Below the pieces are notes generated by a model, which did no database searches, was not told the DNA's origin, and saw only the letters and a program-made list of their open reading frames with translations. From Hanleya hanleyi (lineage: Eukaryota > Mollusca > Polyplacophora > Lepidopleurida > Hanleyidae), in the NCBI GenBank assembly GCA_036873755.1, contig JAVTVY010017394.1:1-64000 (forward strand): a stretch of 64,000 bases of DNA, in the 5' to 3' direction. Every line of letters begins with the position of its first letter. The first letter of the stretch is position 1. This document shows positions 41,612-52,376 of this stretch, in pieces. A program made the translations under genes and the position numbers.

Positions 41612-42085
41612 ATGGATACAGACCAGATAACCACCGTGCTGGAGAATGACCCAGAGACACGTATGGTCTTTCAAGGGGTGTTCGCCCGACATGTGTTCCC
41701 ATTAGACCGTATGTATCCTGCTGCTTACGTTCTCAACACGGACCCGATGGATCGACCCGGTGAACATTGGGTGGCCGTGTACTTGACAGAACAGCAGGGC
41801 GAATACTTTGACCTGTACGGCCTGCCACCCCTCCATCCCGATTTAACAGACTTCATGGATCAAGGCACAGAGACGTGGTGTTGGAACAGTCAAACGTTGC
41901 AAAGCCTGACCAGTAGCGTGTGCGGACAATATTGCTTGTTTTACCTGTACCATCGATGCCGGGGAAGACCCTTATCTACCATCGTACAGATGTTTGACGA
42001 GTACCCCAAGGCCGAGGACCGCGATGTACTCGTCTATGACTGGGCCGCCCATCATTTCAATGTACAAGCCCCGTTCTGGGCTTAA
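41612..42085 (+). CDS. adenain-like cysteine protease
   Basis: The 157-residue protein shows GEHWVAVYL (His52), an acidic FDLYG (Asp67), Gln97 seven residues before the nucleophile, and SSVCGQYCLFYL (Cys104). This is the order and spacing of the Ulp1/adenain (C5-type) proteases that mature adenovirus and Polinton particles. The frame is open further upstream, but the ATG at 41,612, one base after the capsid stop, is the natural start. The 3' end of the gene (VQAPFWA) has been duplicated downstream as a chain of small hairpins. Confidence 0.9.
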   Translation: MDTDQITTVLENDPETRMVFQGVFARHVFPLDRMYPAAYVLNTDPMDRPGEHWVAVYLTEQQGEYFDLYGLPPLHPDLTDFMDQGTETWCWNSQTLQSLTSSVCGQYCLFYLYHRCRGRPLSTIVQMFDEYPKAEDRDVLVYDWAAHHFNVQAPFWA

Positions 42086-42210
42086 GTTAATTACAAGCCC
42101 GCTGTTCTGGGCTTAAGTTTACAAGCCCCCTGTTCTGGGCTTCAGTTTACAAGCCCCTTGTTCTGGGCTTCAGTTCTTTCAATGTACAAGCCCCTTGTTC
42201 TGGGCTTCAG
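42063..42210. repeat. five tandem AAGCCC...GGGCTT hairpin units
   Basis: The last codons of the protease (TACAAGCCCCGTTCTGGGCT) are the first unit. Four more follow at about 42,091, 42,120, 42,147 and 42,184, each able to form an AAGCCC/GGGCTT stem with a loop of about 6-8 bases. The fifth is preceded by tttcaatg as in the gene itself. They lie between the stop and the AATAAA at 42,249, so they would form stem-loops in the mRNA 3' end. Function unknown. Confidence 0.85.
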
Positions 42211-42248
42211 TTTTCACGTGGTTGTTCTCACGTTGTTGTTCTTCACTG

Positions 42249-42254
42249 AATAAA
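42249..42254 (+). terminator. polyadenylation signal AATAAA after the capsid module
   Basis: AATAAA lies about 165 bases after the protease stop, downstream of the hairpin chain. A TGTGTTTTATT stretch that may serve as the GU-rich element follows at about 42,290. Confidence 0.55.
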
Positions 42255-42371
42255 AAACAAAATGAGATCTCACCAAAAAAACCTGTCTTGTGTGTTTTAT
42301 TCATAATGCATCAATGCCCAATGTGGAGATTCAGTCAAACTGAAATAAGTGGTGTAGGATGGGGCCAAAAT

Positions 42372-42745
42372 GTAACCCATCAATGTTAGAATGCAAGAGC
42401 ACTATAGTAAAAATAGAGAGCCAATGAAATCAGCCTACAGACCAAGTACGTGTTTTTGGTCTAGGTTTGGAGCGGGCATTTCATTGAGGTACATGTATAC
42501 GGTGAGTGAAGAGACTCGTCCAACACGTATAGATTAAGTTTATGACTATAAGTTCTATGTAACCCATCAAGGTTAGAATGCAAGAGCACTATAGCAAAAA
42601 TAGAGAGCCAATGAAATCAGCCTACAGACCAAGTACGTGTTTTTGGTCTAGGTTTGGAGCGGGCATTTCATTGAGGTACGTGTGTACGGTGAGTGAAGAG
42701 ACTCGTCCAACACGTATAGATTAAGTTTATGACTATAAGTTCTAT
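42372..42745. repeat. 187-bp tandem duplication
   Basis: Two near-identical units start at 42,372 and 42,559 (gtaacccatcaatgtt and gtaacccatcaaggtt). A third, short start (gtaacccatcc) appears at about 42,814. The unit has no open frame of note. Confidence 0.85.
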
Positions 42746-42907
42746 GAGCATAATGCATGAAACTGGCTTTGAACACCGTATTAGCCAATCAGTGGCCTAG
42801 AATGGAGCCAAAGGTAACCCATCCATGTCCAGAAAACATTACCTGGGTGTACAAGAACCCAGATGTAGGCGCGGACGTTAGCGAAAGCACACCGTGAGTA
42901 CCCCAAT

Positions 42908-42990
42908 TCGATTGGCTGATTGTTCGACCGCTGATTGGTTCTTTTTCTCGACCGCTGATTGGCTCTTTTTTCTCGACCACTGATTGGTCC
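42908..42990 (-). promoter_or_regulatory. four CCAAT boxes about 24 bases apart
   Basis: ATTGG (CCAAT on the minus strand) occurs at 42,911, 42,934, 42,958 and 42,983, each in a tcgaccgctgattgg-like unit. The cluster lies just inside the right TIR. No gene starts nearby on the minus strand, so its target is unclear. Confidence 0.5.
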
Positions 42991-43086
42991 AAATGGACCT
43001 GCCCATATTTCCCAGGTTCATTTACAATCCCCTTTTTGGGGTTCAAGCTCTGACTATAGCGATGCCGCAACATTGTCTCATTGGAC

Positions 43087-45260
43087 ATTGGACCGTTTGA
43101 CCTGGAGGTGACCATTTGACCTGACATGCGTCTGCGCGGGCACTGCCGGGGATGACGCGCGCGCTGCGGCCGGAGAACCCGCGCGCGCGCTGCGGGGCGC
43201 CGGGGCGGGGGCGGGAAAACACCCCGGAGGGTTGAACGTTGGAACTCTTCTGGGTTTGGAGGTAGTTTTACTAAAAACCGGAAGTGACATGGGACCCATA
43301 CAGGGTCCAGTTTTCGACACTAGGTGACCACATCCCGACAAAAATGGCCAGTTTTCGACACCGGATGTGCCGCCATCTTGAACATACGTGCCGCCATCCT
43401 GGATATGTCCCATAATGCACCGGGTCAAAATTCTCGCTTCTGATTGGACGAGAGCTCCGTGGCGGATTTGAAATACTCGCTTCTGATTGGACGAGAGCTC
43501 CGCATTGCATCTGCGCATGCGCAGAATGATATTCCTACCGCACACCCAGCCCATTAGATGCCCCGTCACATAAGCTTCACTTTGATACCTCACTCAACTC
43601 CATCGGACCATTAGGAACTCCCCTACATCCCAAAACGTCTATGCGCATGCGCAGAAGGGTGACAACGCCTGAGCCGCTAGTCCAGTCAGATGCCCCTTCA
43701 CATAAGCTTCACTTGGATACCTCACTCGACTCCATCGGACCAATAGTAGCTCCCCTAGCTCCCAACACGTCTATTTCCATACCCTTGGGCCACCGCGCAT
43801 GCGCAGAAGGCCGATATTTCAACCCCACACCCAGCCCATCAGATGCCCCTTCACATCAGCTTCACTTTGATACCTCACTCGACCCCATTGGACCATGAGT
43901 AGCTCCCCTAGCCCCAACACGGCTATTTTCATACCCTTGGGCCACCGCGCATGCGCAGAATGGTGACAACGCCCAAGCCGCTAGTCCAGTCAGATGCCCC
44001 TTCACCTAGGCTTCACATGGATACATCACTCGACCCCATTGGACCATGAGGGGCTCCCCTAGCTCCAAAGCGGCTATTTTCATACCCTTGGGCCCCGCGC
44101 ATGCGCAGAATGCCACTATGTCAATCCCACACCCAGCCCATCAGATGCTCCCTCACATCAGCTTCACTTTGATAACTCATACGACCCCATTGGACCATTA
44201 TTGGCTCCCCTAGATCCCAACACGGCTATTTTCATACCCTTGGGCCACCGCGCATGCGCAGAATGCCGCTATTTCAACCCGCTAGTCCAGTAAGATGCCC
44301 CTTCACATAAGCTTCGCTTTGATACCTCACCCGACCCCATCGGACCATTAGTGGCTTCGCTAGCTCCAAACCCTTGGGCCACCGCGCATGCGCAGAATGC
44401 CACTATTTCAATGCCACACCCAGCCCATTACATGCTCCTTCACGAATGCTTCACATTGATACATCACTCGACCCCACTGGACCAGTAGTAACTCCCCTAG
44501 ATCCCAAAACGGCTATTTCCATACCCTTGGTCCACACGAGTTGTCTCCCTTGCGTCAATGTGTGCAGAGGGCGCTATGGTTTGGATCGATGCCGTGATGT
44601 GGAAAGGGCGTCCCCACACCATCCTGGAGCCGCCATTTGGTTTGTTGATTTTCTGCGGAGATACACGGGACAATAAACGCTCGACCCTAGGGTGGTACAG
44701 ATGCTAGACTGATCCTATTAACATGGTACAACACCTATAGATTCTGTTTATTACTAGGACGTCAGCGAAATCCTAGTACCCATCCTCCGCATGGCAGAAC
44801 TGTACAACGCAGAACAAGTCAGGACATGCCTTGATCTCTCACTCGATGCCGCCATTGGAACCCACCAGTTTGGGAGTCAATGGCGGCATGGGTAAAAACC
44901 CCAGACAAACAAGTCTATACATGTCCAAAGGTCGCGCCTCATTCACACCAACCGATAAGCTTCACTTTGATACCTCACTCGACCCCATCGGACCATGCAG
45001 CGTATTTCCAGTCTAGGGACTACTTTTTCTCCGCGGAGGCAGACCGCATCACCGCCAGGACCGCATCACCGTGGAGGAATACATCCAGTCAAATTTTACT
45101 GGCTTCTGATTGGACGAGAGCCGCCCCGTGACCGCCCCAATATGCAAATTTCTGAGGTCAAATTTTACTCGCTTCTGATTGGCTGTCACCTCCTCATTTC
45201 CTCCTCAATTATGCAAATTTCTGAGGTCAATATGCGTCAATTTACGGTTTGTATACTACT
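43087..45260. repeat. right terminal inverted repeat of the Polinton
   Basis: It is the inverted copy of 31,676-33,731, ending CGGTTTGTATACTACT at 45,260. It holds about seven NRF-1-type palindromes (first near 43,508, last near 44,382), the YY1 and NF-Y sites, and one more 150-bp unit than the left side, which explains the length difference. Confidence 0.95.
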
Positions 45261-45687
45261 ATCGTCCATGACCTTCATACGTCCATGTGGCTATGTCACT
45301 TTGCTCTATCGCCGATTGTCATCTTGTGGTGATACCTGGCACGGGGTGGGATGGATCAATCTCAGTAAACTAAGACGCAATATCAAGGAGTGGAACATTA
45401 TATCTTACACCAAAGCAACCTTAATCCCGTGCGAGATAAGCCAGTTAAAAAAATAAACCCTTCGTCCCAAACAGGTGGTGATACAACACATAAATATCAC
45501 CCCTTGTAATTACAGACAGGATGAAAATAGATAAACAATATCCAAATAAGGATTTGCTGGCACCGATTACTCAGCTTGTATTGGAACAATAGACCATCTC
45601 GCGCAAATTATACATATATCTCAGGAGCCGCGGAGGACTTTTGAAAGTGGGGAGGGCGGGGGGGAGGGGGGTTGCTGAACTCTATAC

Positions 45688-46430
45688 TATGGTGTTCTAT
45701 TTGTGCCAAGTTTCCGTCGCCTTTTAAAAACGCGACGTCGCCTTTTAAAACGCGACGTCGCGTTTCTTTCCTATGTTTTTGCGTTGTAAAACTCGACAAC
45801 GGAACTCGACGTCGCGTTTCAAAGGCGACGTCGTGTTTCACCCGTCTTGTTTGGCAATGTTAAAAGATAGGAAAGAAACGCGACGTCGTTTAAAGAGCGA
45901 CGTCGCATTTCAAAACGACGTCGCGTTTCCACGCGTCGCCTTTGAAACGCGACGTCGCCTTTCGAACGCGGCGTCGCCTTTCGAATCGCGTTTCGAAAGG
46001 CGACGTCGCGTTTCGAGAGGCGACGTCGCGTTTCGAAAGGCGACGTCGCGTTTCGAAAGGCGACGCGTTTTGAAACGCGACGTCGCCTTTTGAAAACGCG
46101 ACGTCGCCTTTTAAAAAACTCGACGTCGCGTTTTTAAACGCGACGTCGCGTTTCTTTCCTATCTTTTAACATTGCCAAACAAAACGTGGGTGAAACACGA
46201 CGTCGCCTTTTGAAAACGCGACGTCGAGTTCCGTTGTGTCGAATTTTACAATGCAAAAACATAGGAAAGAAACGCGACGTCGCGTTTTAAAAGGCGACCT
46301 CGTGTTTTCCAAAAGGCGACGTCGTGTTTTAAAAACGCGACGTCGCGTTTCGAAACACGACGTCGCGTTTCAAAAGGCGACGTCGAGTTTTGAAAAGGCG
46401 ACGGAAACTTGGCACAAATAGAACACCATA
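45688..46430. mobile_element. 743-bp foldback/MITE element made of CGACGTCG repeats
   Basis: The ends TATGGTGTTC and GAACACCATA begin inverted repeats of at least 40 bases. The hexamer CTATAC stands on both sides (45,682-45,687 and 46,431-46,436) and is single at 52,371-52,376 in the copy without it. The interior consists of dozens of aaacgCGACGTCGcgttt-type palindromes in both directions. Open frames rich in Arg/Asp/Val/Ala/Phe run through it and reflect the repeat. No transposase is present, so it would be mobilised in trans, if at all. Confidence 0.9.
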
Positions 46431-47445
46431 CTATACCGGCCATGTTAAATGTTGGACTGGTGCTATCTAAGATAGGACTTATAACATTGCGGTCCTAAAA
46501 AGTGAGCCGCCCGCTTCGCGGCCCCTCTATCTGATTTTATGCACGTTATATTGTTAAAATAGCACGAAATATATTCATAAACGGTTCGTTTTCAGCGGAA
46601 TTGAAAGTCGAATCAGCTATATCCAATAAAAATTTCTTAACTTGCAAAGAACACGACTGCACTGTTGGTGTCATAGGGGCTGCCATTTTGGATATTCTCT
46701 ACGTTTCTTGCGAGATCTTGATGCAGAGATAGTCTGAGGTAAGTTTCGGCTTCCTAGGCTGAAGTTTATGAATATATAGGGGCAGAATCAGTGAGCTCAC
46801 CCCCCTGCAGGCTGCGATTAAATTCGCCCGTATCCAGTCCTCAATCGCTCAGTGGACATATAGGGTTTCATCATATATTTGGGTAAGTGTAACAGCTCGG
46901 AGCAGTTCTGAGTATTTTACCCGGATTTATGTGCACATTCCTGATATGGCAATCGGGAAATTATACGTGAGTTATATATATGTATATCGGAGTATACTGT
47001 ACTGTAAAACTGCGACAAAATAGAGAATTGTATACTGGCTCATAACAGGACGTTGAAAGACCACTCGGGTGTGATTATCGAATCCTTTATAAGATAATTC
47101 ATATGCGACAATAGATCAAATCTACTGGAAACACAGAGATCAACATGAATCATCCTTCAAATCTTAAAGGTATAACTTATATCAACATGTGTGCTGAATA
47201 GCCGTCCATTCGTTCTGGTCCATCCTTAAGCGATCCAGGATGTTATATTGGCAACATATCCTAGAACAGTTGTTTCCTTAGTCTGATTGCATTGTCAGGG
47301 CCTCTATGGGCGGTAACCCCATATACTCTTCCAAGTGACGTTTGATCTTCATGGCGGACCTTCGCGTGGGATCTTCCTTCATTTCAAGCGGCAGCCGGCT
47401 ATGCTCTTCATAGATCGCCATGCTTGTTTTTCTGATGTTGAAGTG

Positions 47446-47700
47446 CTATTGAATGTAAGTCTCTTGCAAGTTAGCCTGTTTGTCACTGAGTTTTCTCTTG
47501 GTTTTCGTGGATAGACTTTCAACAATCTCTGGGACATTATCTGCATCAGCGGGATCATCTGATTCTAGCCACTCGGTCTCTCTGTTCCAATGTATATTCC
47601 TCTCGTGCCGCATCGCATCGTAGTGTCTAGTAAAACGTTCGCCCGCACTCAAAACCACAAGAATCCAAGTTGACGGCTAAACGTCATATTTTGGGTACGG
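47446..47700 (-). pseudogene. C2H2 zinc-finger remnant, copy A
   Basis: The minus-strand frame has GERFTRHYDAMRHERNIHWN, the second half of a C2H2 finger, then an acidic tail (ESDDPADADNVPEIVESL). The cysteine half (SCGFECG) is directly upstream but out of frame by one base near 47,640. The matching copy is at 53,366-53,620. Confidence 0.5.
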
Positions 47701-48208
47701 TTGATATTATAAACGTAACACAGTAACGCCCGTCAATAGGCCTCAGGCTCCTAATTAAAAAAACGTAATCTCTGCCAAAGACCAGAATTTTGCCGATTTT
47801 TTTCCGCCTTCGTTGCAACGATTAATAGAAAGCCGTTGGTACCACTGGCAAGTATTGTATTTGTTCTATTCAGCTACAAATTTTATTTCGATTCACTGCT
47901 CGATAACATGCCTCGCCGGGGCACTATTTGCAGGGCCTAGGCACTGCTTTCAGCAGGCAGAGAAAACAGCGAAATGAGCACCTCATGTGTAGAGGCGCGC
48001 ACAGCTTAAAATTTTGACGGTAAAAGTTTGACAAGAAGTTGGTCACCTTGTAGCGCTTGAAATAGACTACTTCCTGTCGAAAGATGAATGTCTAAACTTA
48101 ATTAGGGAACCAGCGAGGTACAGTTTTGTTAATACTGCCGAACGTGTAAATTATTTAGGAGTCTGATGCCAATACCTACACCACAGCGTTAGCGCATCAC
48201 TGCTAAAT

Positions 48209-48320
48209 CCAATTATCAAAAAGGGAGACAAATCTAATGTGGAGAACTACAGGCCTATTTCAATTTTAAGTGTTATTTCTAAAGTAATTGAAAGGCATGT
48301 GTTACGTCTGAACGATGATA
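48209..48320 (+). pseudogene. non-LTR reverse transcriptase fragment
   Basis: About 37 codons read NPIIKKGDKSNVENYRPISI followed by LSVISKVIERHV, the conserved start of the RT fingers region. The fragment has no neighbours from the same element. A shorter version ends at 53,739 in duplication B. Confidence 0.75.
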
Positions 48321-48617
48321 GAAAAACGCAACAGAAAGAATTTATGTAGTCGAGTATTAACAGTAAAATATTTATTTACAATACTAAAATCATATACAAA
48401 TTAAGTTAGGTCAATATAGCAAACAAATGTCAAATAAAATCTTACTGTTCAATGTTATACCTGTATATCTCTCAGAGTCCGTATCAACGTGCTAATCTCT
48501 ATCCGTGGTGAAATCGCGTTCCTGTATTTCCACAGTCAATCACGCTCAGGTGTTCAGAACCACACAATTCAGGCTGCGTGCTTTCTCCAGATCTGTCTTT
48601 TCGGTCTGCCCCCGCTG

Positions 48618-49124
48618 GTCAGTCAGTCAGTCAGTTTTGAATTTGGATGGCGCATGCAATCCGTTAGGATTATGCGCGCCAGTGTCATTGCATTGAGTTG
48701 AAAAAATAAAACAGATTTTAAAAACACAATATAAAGTGTTAAAAACGGTGTGTTAAAAACAATAACGGAGGAAATATATAAGGAAACTAGACAGATGTAT
48801 GTATAAGAAAAGAAAATTATATATAATTGACTAGATATTAATTTAAATATGGTATTAAAAAATAACATATAGAAAAACCGACCCCAAAGGCGTTATTTAT
48901 AGACATAAACGGAAGGGGAAATAATCGTAACAACAACCATAATACACCAACGACCCTAAAATAATATACAACTAAATTAAAAAAGGCCAATATGGTACAT
49001 GCATATTTCGTTTTTGACTAACTTGATTTAACTCAATATATAATTAAGATGAATAGGTGGATAATTCAAAACAATAATCGGTATGGTGAATAAACATCTA
49101 TGCTCATCCTGATGAAGACCGTGT
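48618..49124 (-). mobile_element. 507-bp retroelement 3' end with (CTGA)n tail
   Basis: The heptamer CCGCTGG is present on both sides (48,611-48,617 and 49,125-49,131) and only once at the matching place in copy A (near 29,098). The plus-strand left edge is (TCAG)4, that is a (CTGA)n tail on the minus strand. No open frame is seen, so it is a 5'-truncated LINE or a SINE. Confidence 0.75.
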
Positions 49125-49338
49125 CCGCTGGAAATGTCTGCACCTCAATATATAGTGTGTGCGCTCTCCGCACCCGAAAAGTCCCCACAGGAAGTTTTCT
49201 CGCGAACGGAGACGTTTCGCCTGCAATGAAAGATCGTCTCTCACAGCGAAATTACAATTCATAGTCCATAAACTAGAACGGCATCCCAATCTAGAACCTG
49301 TAGAGAATATTCCACGTAAATGGCAACTCCTATCTTGC

Positions 49339-49872
49339 TTAGACTGTATTACTGTCAGTTAATTTAGGTATTTAACAGACAGTGATAGTGTACCAGAGCT
49401 CCGCCAGCAATTGGTCGTTCGATCCGCGCCATTTTGGATCGAGACCAGCTTTCTCATTGGCTCGCTATTTTTAGGATAAAAGGGCTTCCCTCAAACAGCA
49501 ATCATGGCGACCGACGATATCAGGACGCATGTGATGTTGAAGCGAGCTCTTGCTGTTGTCAATCAAACACAAGATCTGCCCTTCAGTTATAATAAATTCT
49601 CCAATTTCTTCTTTTTCCCTGCCTCTGATTGTATTAAAAAAAAATTTTTATTCCCACAGCAAATGCACACATTCTTTTCCCGAACTTTCAGCGGAGTTGG
49701 CATCTCTGATCTCCGCCATGCTGGATCTGTCAGAAATCCCCGAAACCACGTGTGTCCGGTCCCGTGACGTAAGCATGGCCTCGTTCTCGATCTCAAAATC
49801 TGCCGTCAAACACGTCCCTTGGATTAGCCAGACATTGGCCCTCCGAAGCAGGGCCCAATGCTATAGGCTATC
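49339..49872. other. sequence present only in duplication B; short open frames
   Basis: Copy A has only about 35 unrelated bases here. A CATTGG box, GGATAAAAGG (TATA-like) and a clean ATG at 49,504 stand in promoter order, and the frame runs 87 codons to 49,767. A minus-strand frame with NVCICCGNKNF, like half of a zinc-binding motif, overlaps it. Neither is assigned to a family. Confidence 0.25.
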
Positions 49873-51952
49873 CATTTCCGTACACTGCCTTGTTCCTCGC
49901 TGACGATACATGTCAAGGTCGTTCCCCGCATTCCATTCTGGGTCACCCTCCATATTCAAACTGTTCTCTACACAAACGGTTACCCGTTACACACGCACAC
50001 TCACCATTGTCTTATGTTTATGTCTTATCATTGCCTGATCGGTACGAAGACCAGATGTGAACACCCGATATTGCTGTACGATGGCATTCTGTAACATCAT
50101 AGTGAGCAAGTGTAGTACATGTAATTATATAGGCTCTTAAAATGGTTTTTTTTTTAAAGTTCCTGAATTTCTGAATAATAGAGGCTACTAACTACAACCT
50201 AATTTTAGAGATTTTCCCGGATTGGTTTTGGGATTAGTTTTTCCTGACGAAAAAAAAAGAAAATACAAAGATTTGGGCCTCCTCCTAAAGAAAATATAGA
50301 AAATCACCTCCTAAGGCAAACTGTATAAGAACACACACACGCGCACACATCCACACACACAAACACACATCACCGCCATACACCACCACCGCCACCACCA
50401 CAACCGCCTAATCCCTCCACGACACATTCACAAACATCCACCCAAGCACACACATCGACCAGGTAGCCAGATCGAACATGGTCCACAAACGCACTCTTGT
50501 GCACCCACAAAACTACAACACAGCTGTGAACAAGAAGTTCGGTGCAGAGTAACTCAAGATATCTTTCCGATAAGGGAGGGACATGCGGACGGACGAACAA
50601 CGCAAAAACCATAATGCCACCTCGAATAAAGTCGACTAGGTATAACAATAAAATCCGTGCCTCATCAGTTCTGTGGAGATCAAAGGATCAAACCTGTCCC
50701 TTCACATGTGCACTTGATTGGTGAAATGTTTTTAAGGATACGTAGCCCTTCTGAGACAGTTTTGTACACCTCTTGATAACCGGTCTTCTGTGGCAATAAA
50801 TATTCATCGAAACAATAATAATGTGTATATTTTATGAATGCATATGTCCTGAGCAATTCACTTATGTGATTTACAAAACACTCGCTACTAAAGATTATAA
50901 AATACTCAAAATGTGAAAATGTAAATGTAGATAAAATGAAAACAATAGCCTCCATCTTTCAATTGAAATTTCATGAAACCTTTCAACATATTTAAAAGTT
51001 GATGAGAGCAAAATGAATTCACAAAAACCTTACAAGTTGAATACTAAGCCGAAGAATTTCACAAGAGTAGCTCATATACTTTTCGAGAAATACGAGTTCA
51101 AATCTTGAATTTTGGCAAAAAATGAAACTGCCTGAAATCGGTCAAAAATTGCTCGGCTATACAATTGAAGGAACAATCCTAATATTTCTCATGAATTCTG
51201 TTACAAAATACATTTTGCAACCTGCCATATTTAACCTAGTCCCCAGCCTACCTACTCCAGACTATCTTTTGTACAAAATATATTTACTATAGTGGTTCAA
51301 ATCCGATTTAAACTTGAACAACTAGCAAAAATTTATTAGGCTGGAAATTATCTGTTGTTCGTATGCGCCACAGCTTATCAAAACTTAGAATTAACCATCA
51401 ATATTGTATAAATATTCTCTTAGTGAATTACATAAATAAATAGTTACATTTGTACATTTTAATGTCCTTTTATGTACCTGCAATTGTCATGTACCTCATA
51501 TACATGTACAACAAAAGTGGTTTGGGTGCAGTTTAATTCAAGTTTATGTTGAAATTGTAATCGACGATATATATTATTGGCACCTGACAAAGCACTGTTT
51601 TTCACTCATTAAATCAGGCCGCGTTAGACATCCTTGTGGCTGGATCGTCCAATCTAGATACACTCGAGGCCCATGGATTTTATGATTTGTCTCGTCGAAA
51701 GAGTATCAGTTTTCAGTGTATCAAACGAATTCCAGCGGAAAATTTCAATAGTTCTGTCAAAATCGATCTGTGCCTTTCCTTTAAAATAACGACGTTTTGT
51801 GCCAATCCATTTCAATACATGCTCACTTATTGTTTCTCTTCACAAGCTTTCTCAGTTCCTCAGAAAGTGGGAAAAGAATGGATGTCTTCTCGTCGCGCGA
51901 GAACTATCTCGGCCAAATAACAAATTAATCTGGATATATGATGACACGGCAA

Positions 51953-51958
51953 ATCGTC
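51953..51958. other. unoccupied Polinton target ATCGTC
   Basis: The sequence ggcaaATCGTCcatgacc is continuous here. In copy A the same text is split by the Polinton with the hexamer on both sides. Confidence 0.95.
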
Positions 51959-52370
51959 CATGACCTTCATACGTCCATGTGGCTATGTCACTTTGCTCTA
52001 TCGCCGATTGTCATCTTGTGGTGATACCTGGCACGGGGTGGGATGGATCAATCTCAGTAAACTAAGACGCAATATCAAGGAGTGGAACATTATATCTTAC
52101 ACCAAAGCAACCTTAATCCCGTGCGAGATAAGCCAGTTAAGAAAATAAACCCTTCGTCCCAAACAGGTGGTGATACAACACATAAATATCACCCGTTGTA
52201 ATTACAGACAGGATGAAAATAGATAAACAATATCCAAATAAGGATTTGCTGGCACCGATTACTCAGCTTGTATTGGAACAATAGACCATCTCGCGCAAAT
52301 TATACATATATCTCAGGAGCCGCGGAGCACTTTTGAAAGTGGTGGGGGGGGGGGGGGGGGTTGCTGAACT

Positions 52371-52376
52371 CTATAC
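52371..52376. other. unoccupied foldback-element target CTATAC
   Basis: The sequence gaactCTATACcggcc is continuous here. In copy A it is split by the 743-bp element at 45,688-46,430. Confidence 0.9.

Larger units (their letters stand above)
31676..45260. mobile_element. complete Polinton/Maverick (adintovirus-like) element lacking PolB
   Basis: The 13,585-bp element has AG...CT ends, TIRs of 2,056 and 2,174 bp, and a 6-bp target duplication. It codes for an RVE-type integrase with chromodomain, FtsK/HerA-like packaging ATPase, adenain-like protease, penton-like and double-jelly-roll capsid proteins, and several small virion-type proteins. This set defines Polintons, which can be seen as virus-like transposons. 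The protein-primed DNA polymerase expected in this group is missing, leaving a truncated gene that resembles its N-terminal extension. The integrase, PC4-like and one structural gene have frame changes. It is therefore probably non-autonomous in this copy, though capsid, ATPase and protease genes are open. Confidence 0.95.
45261..48254. repeat. duplication A, right part
   Basis: It starts with the target duplication ATCGTC (45,261-45,266) and matches 51,953-53,739. Relative to that copy it has an additional foldback element (45,688-46,430) and about 440 extra bases near 47,735-48,175. No gene of a known family except the remnants listed separately. An open frame at 45,271-45,456 is kept in the other copy (51,960-52,148), but no domain is recognised. 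Confidence 0.9.

Noticed and set aside
43641..44676. Frames with repeated HLDTSLDSIGP-like text in the right TIR
   Set aside because: They are translations of the 150-bp TIR units and appear in every array of this family.
45608..46443. Arg-rich frames on both strands
   Set aside because: They are readings of the CGACGTCG foldback element.
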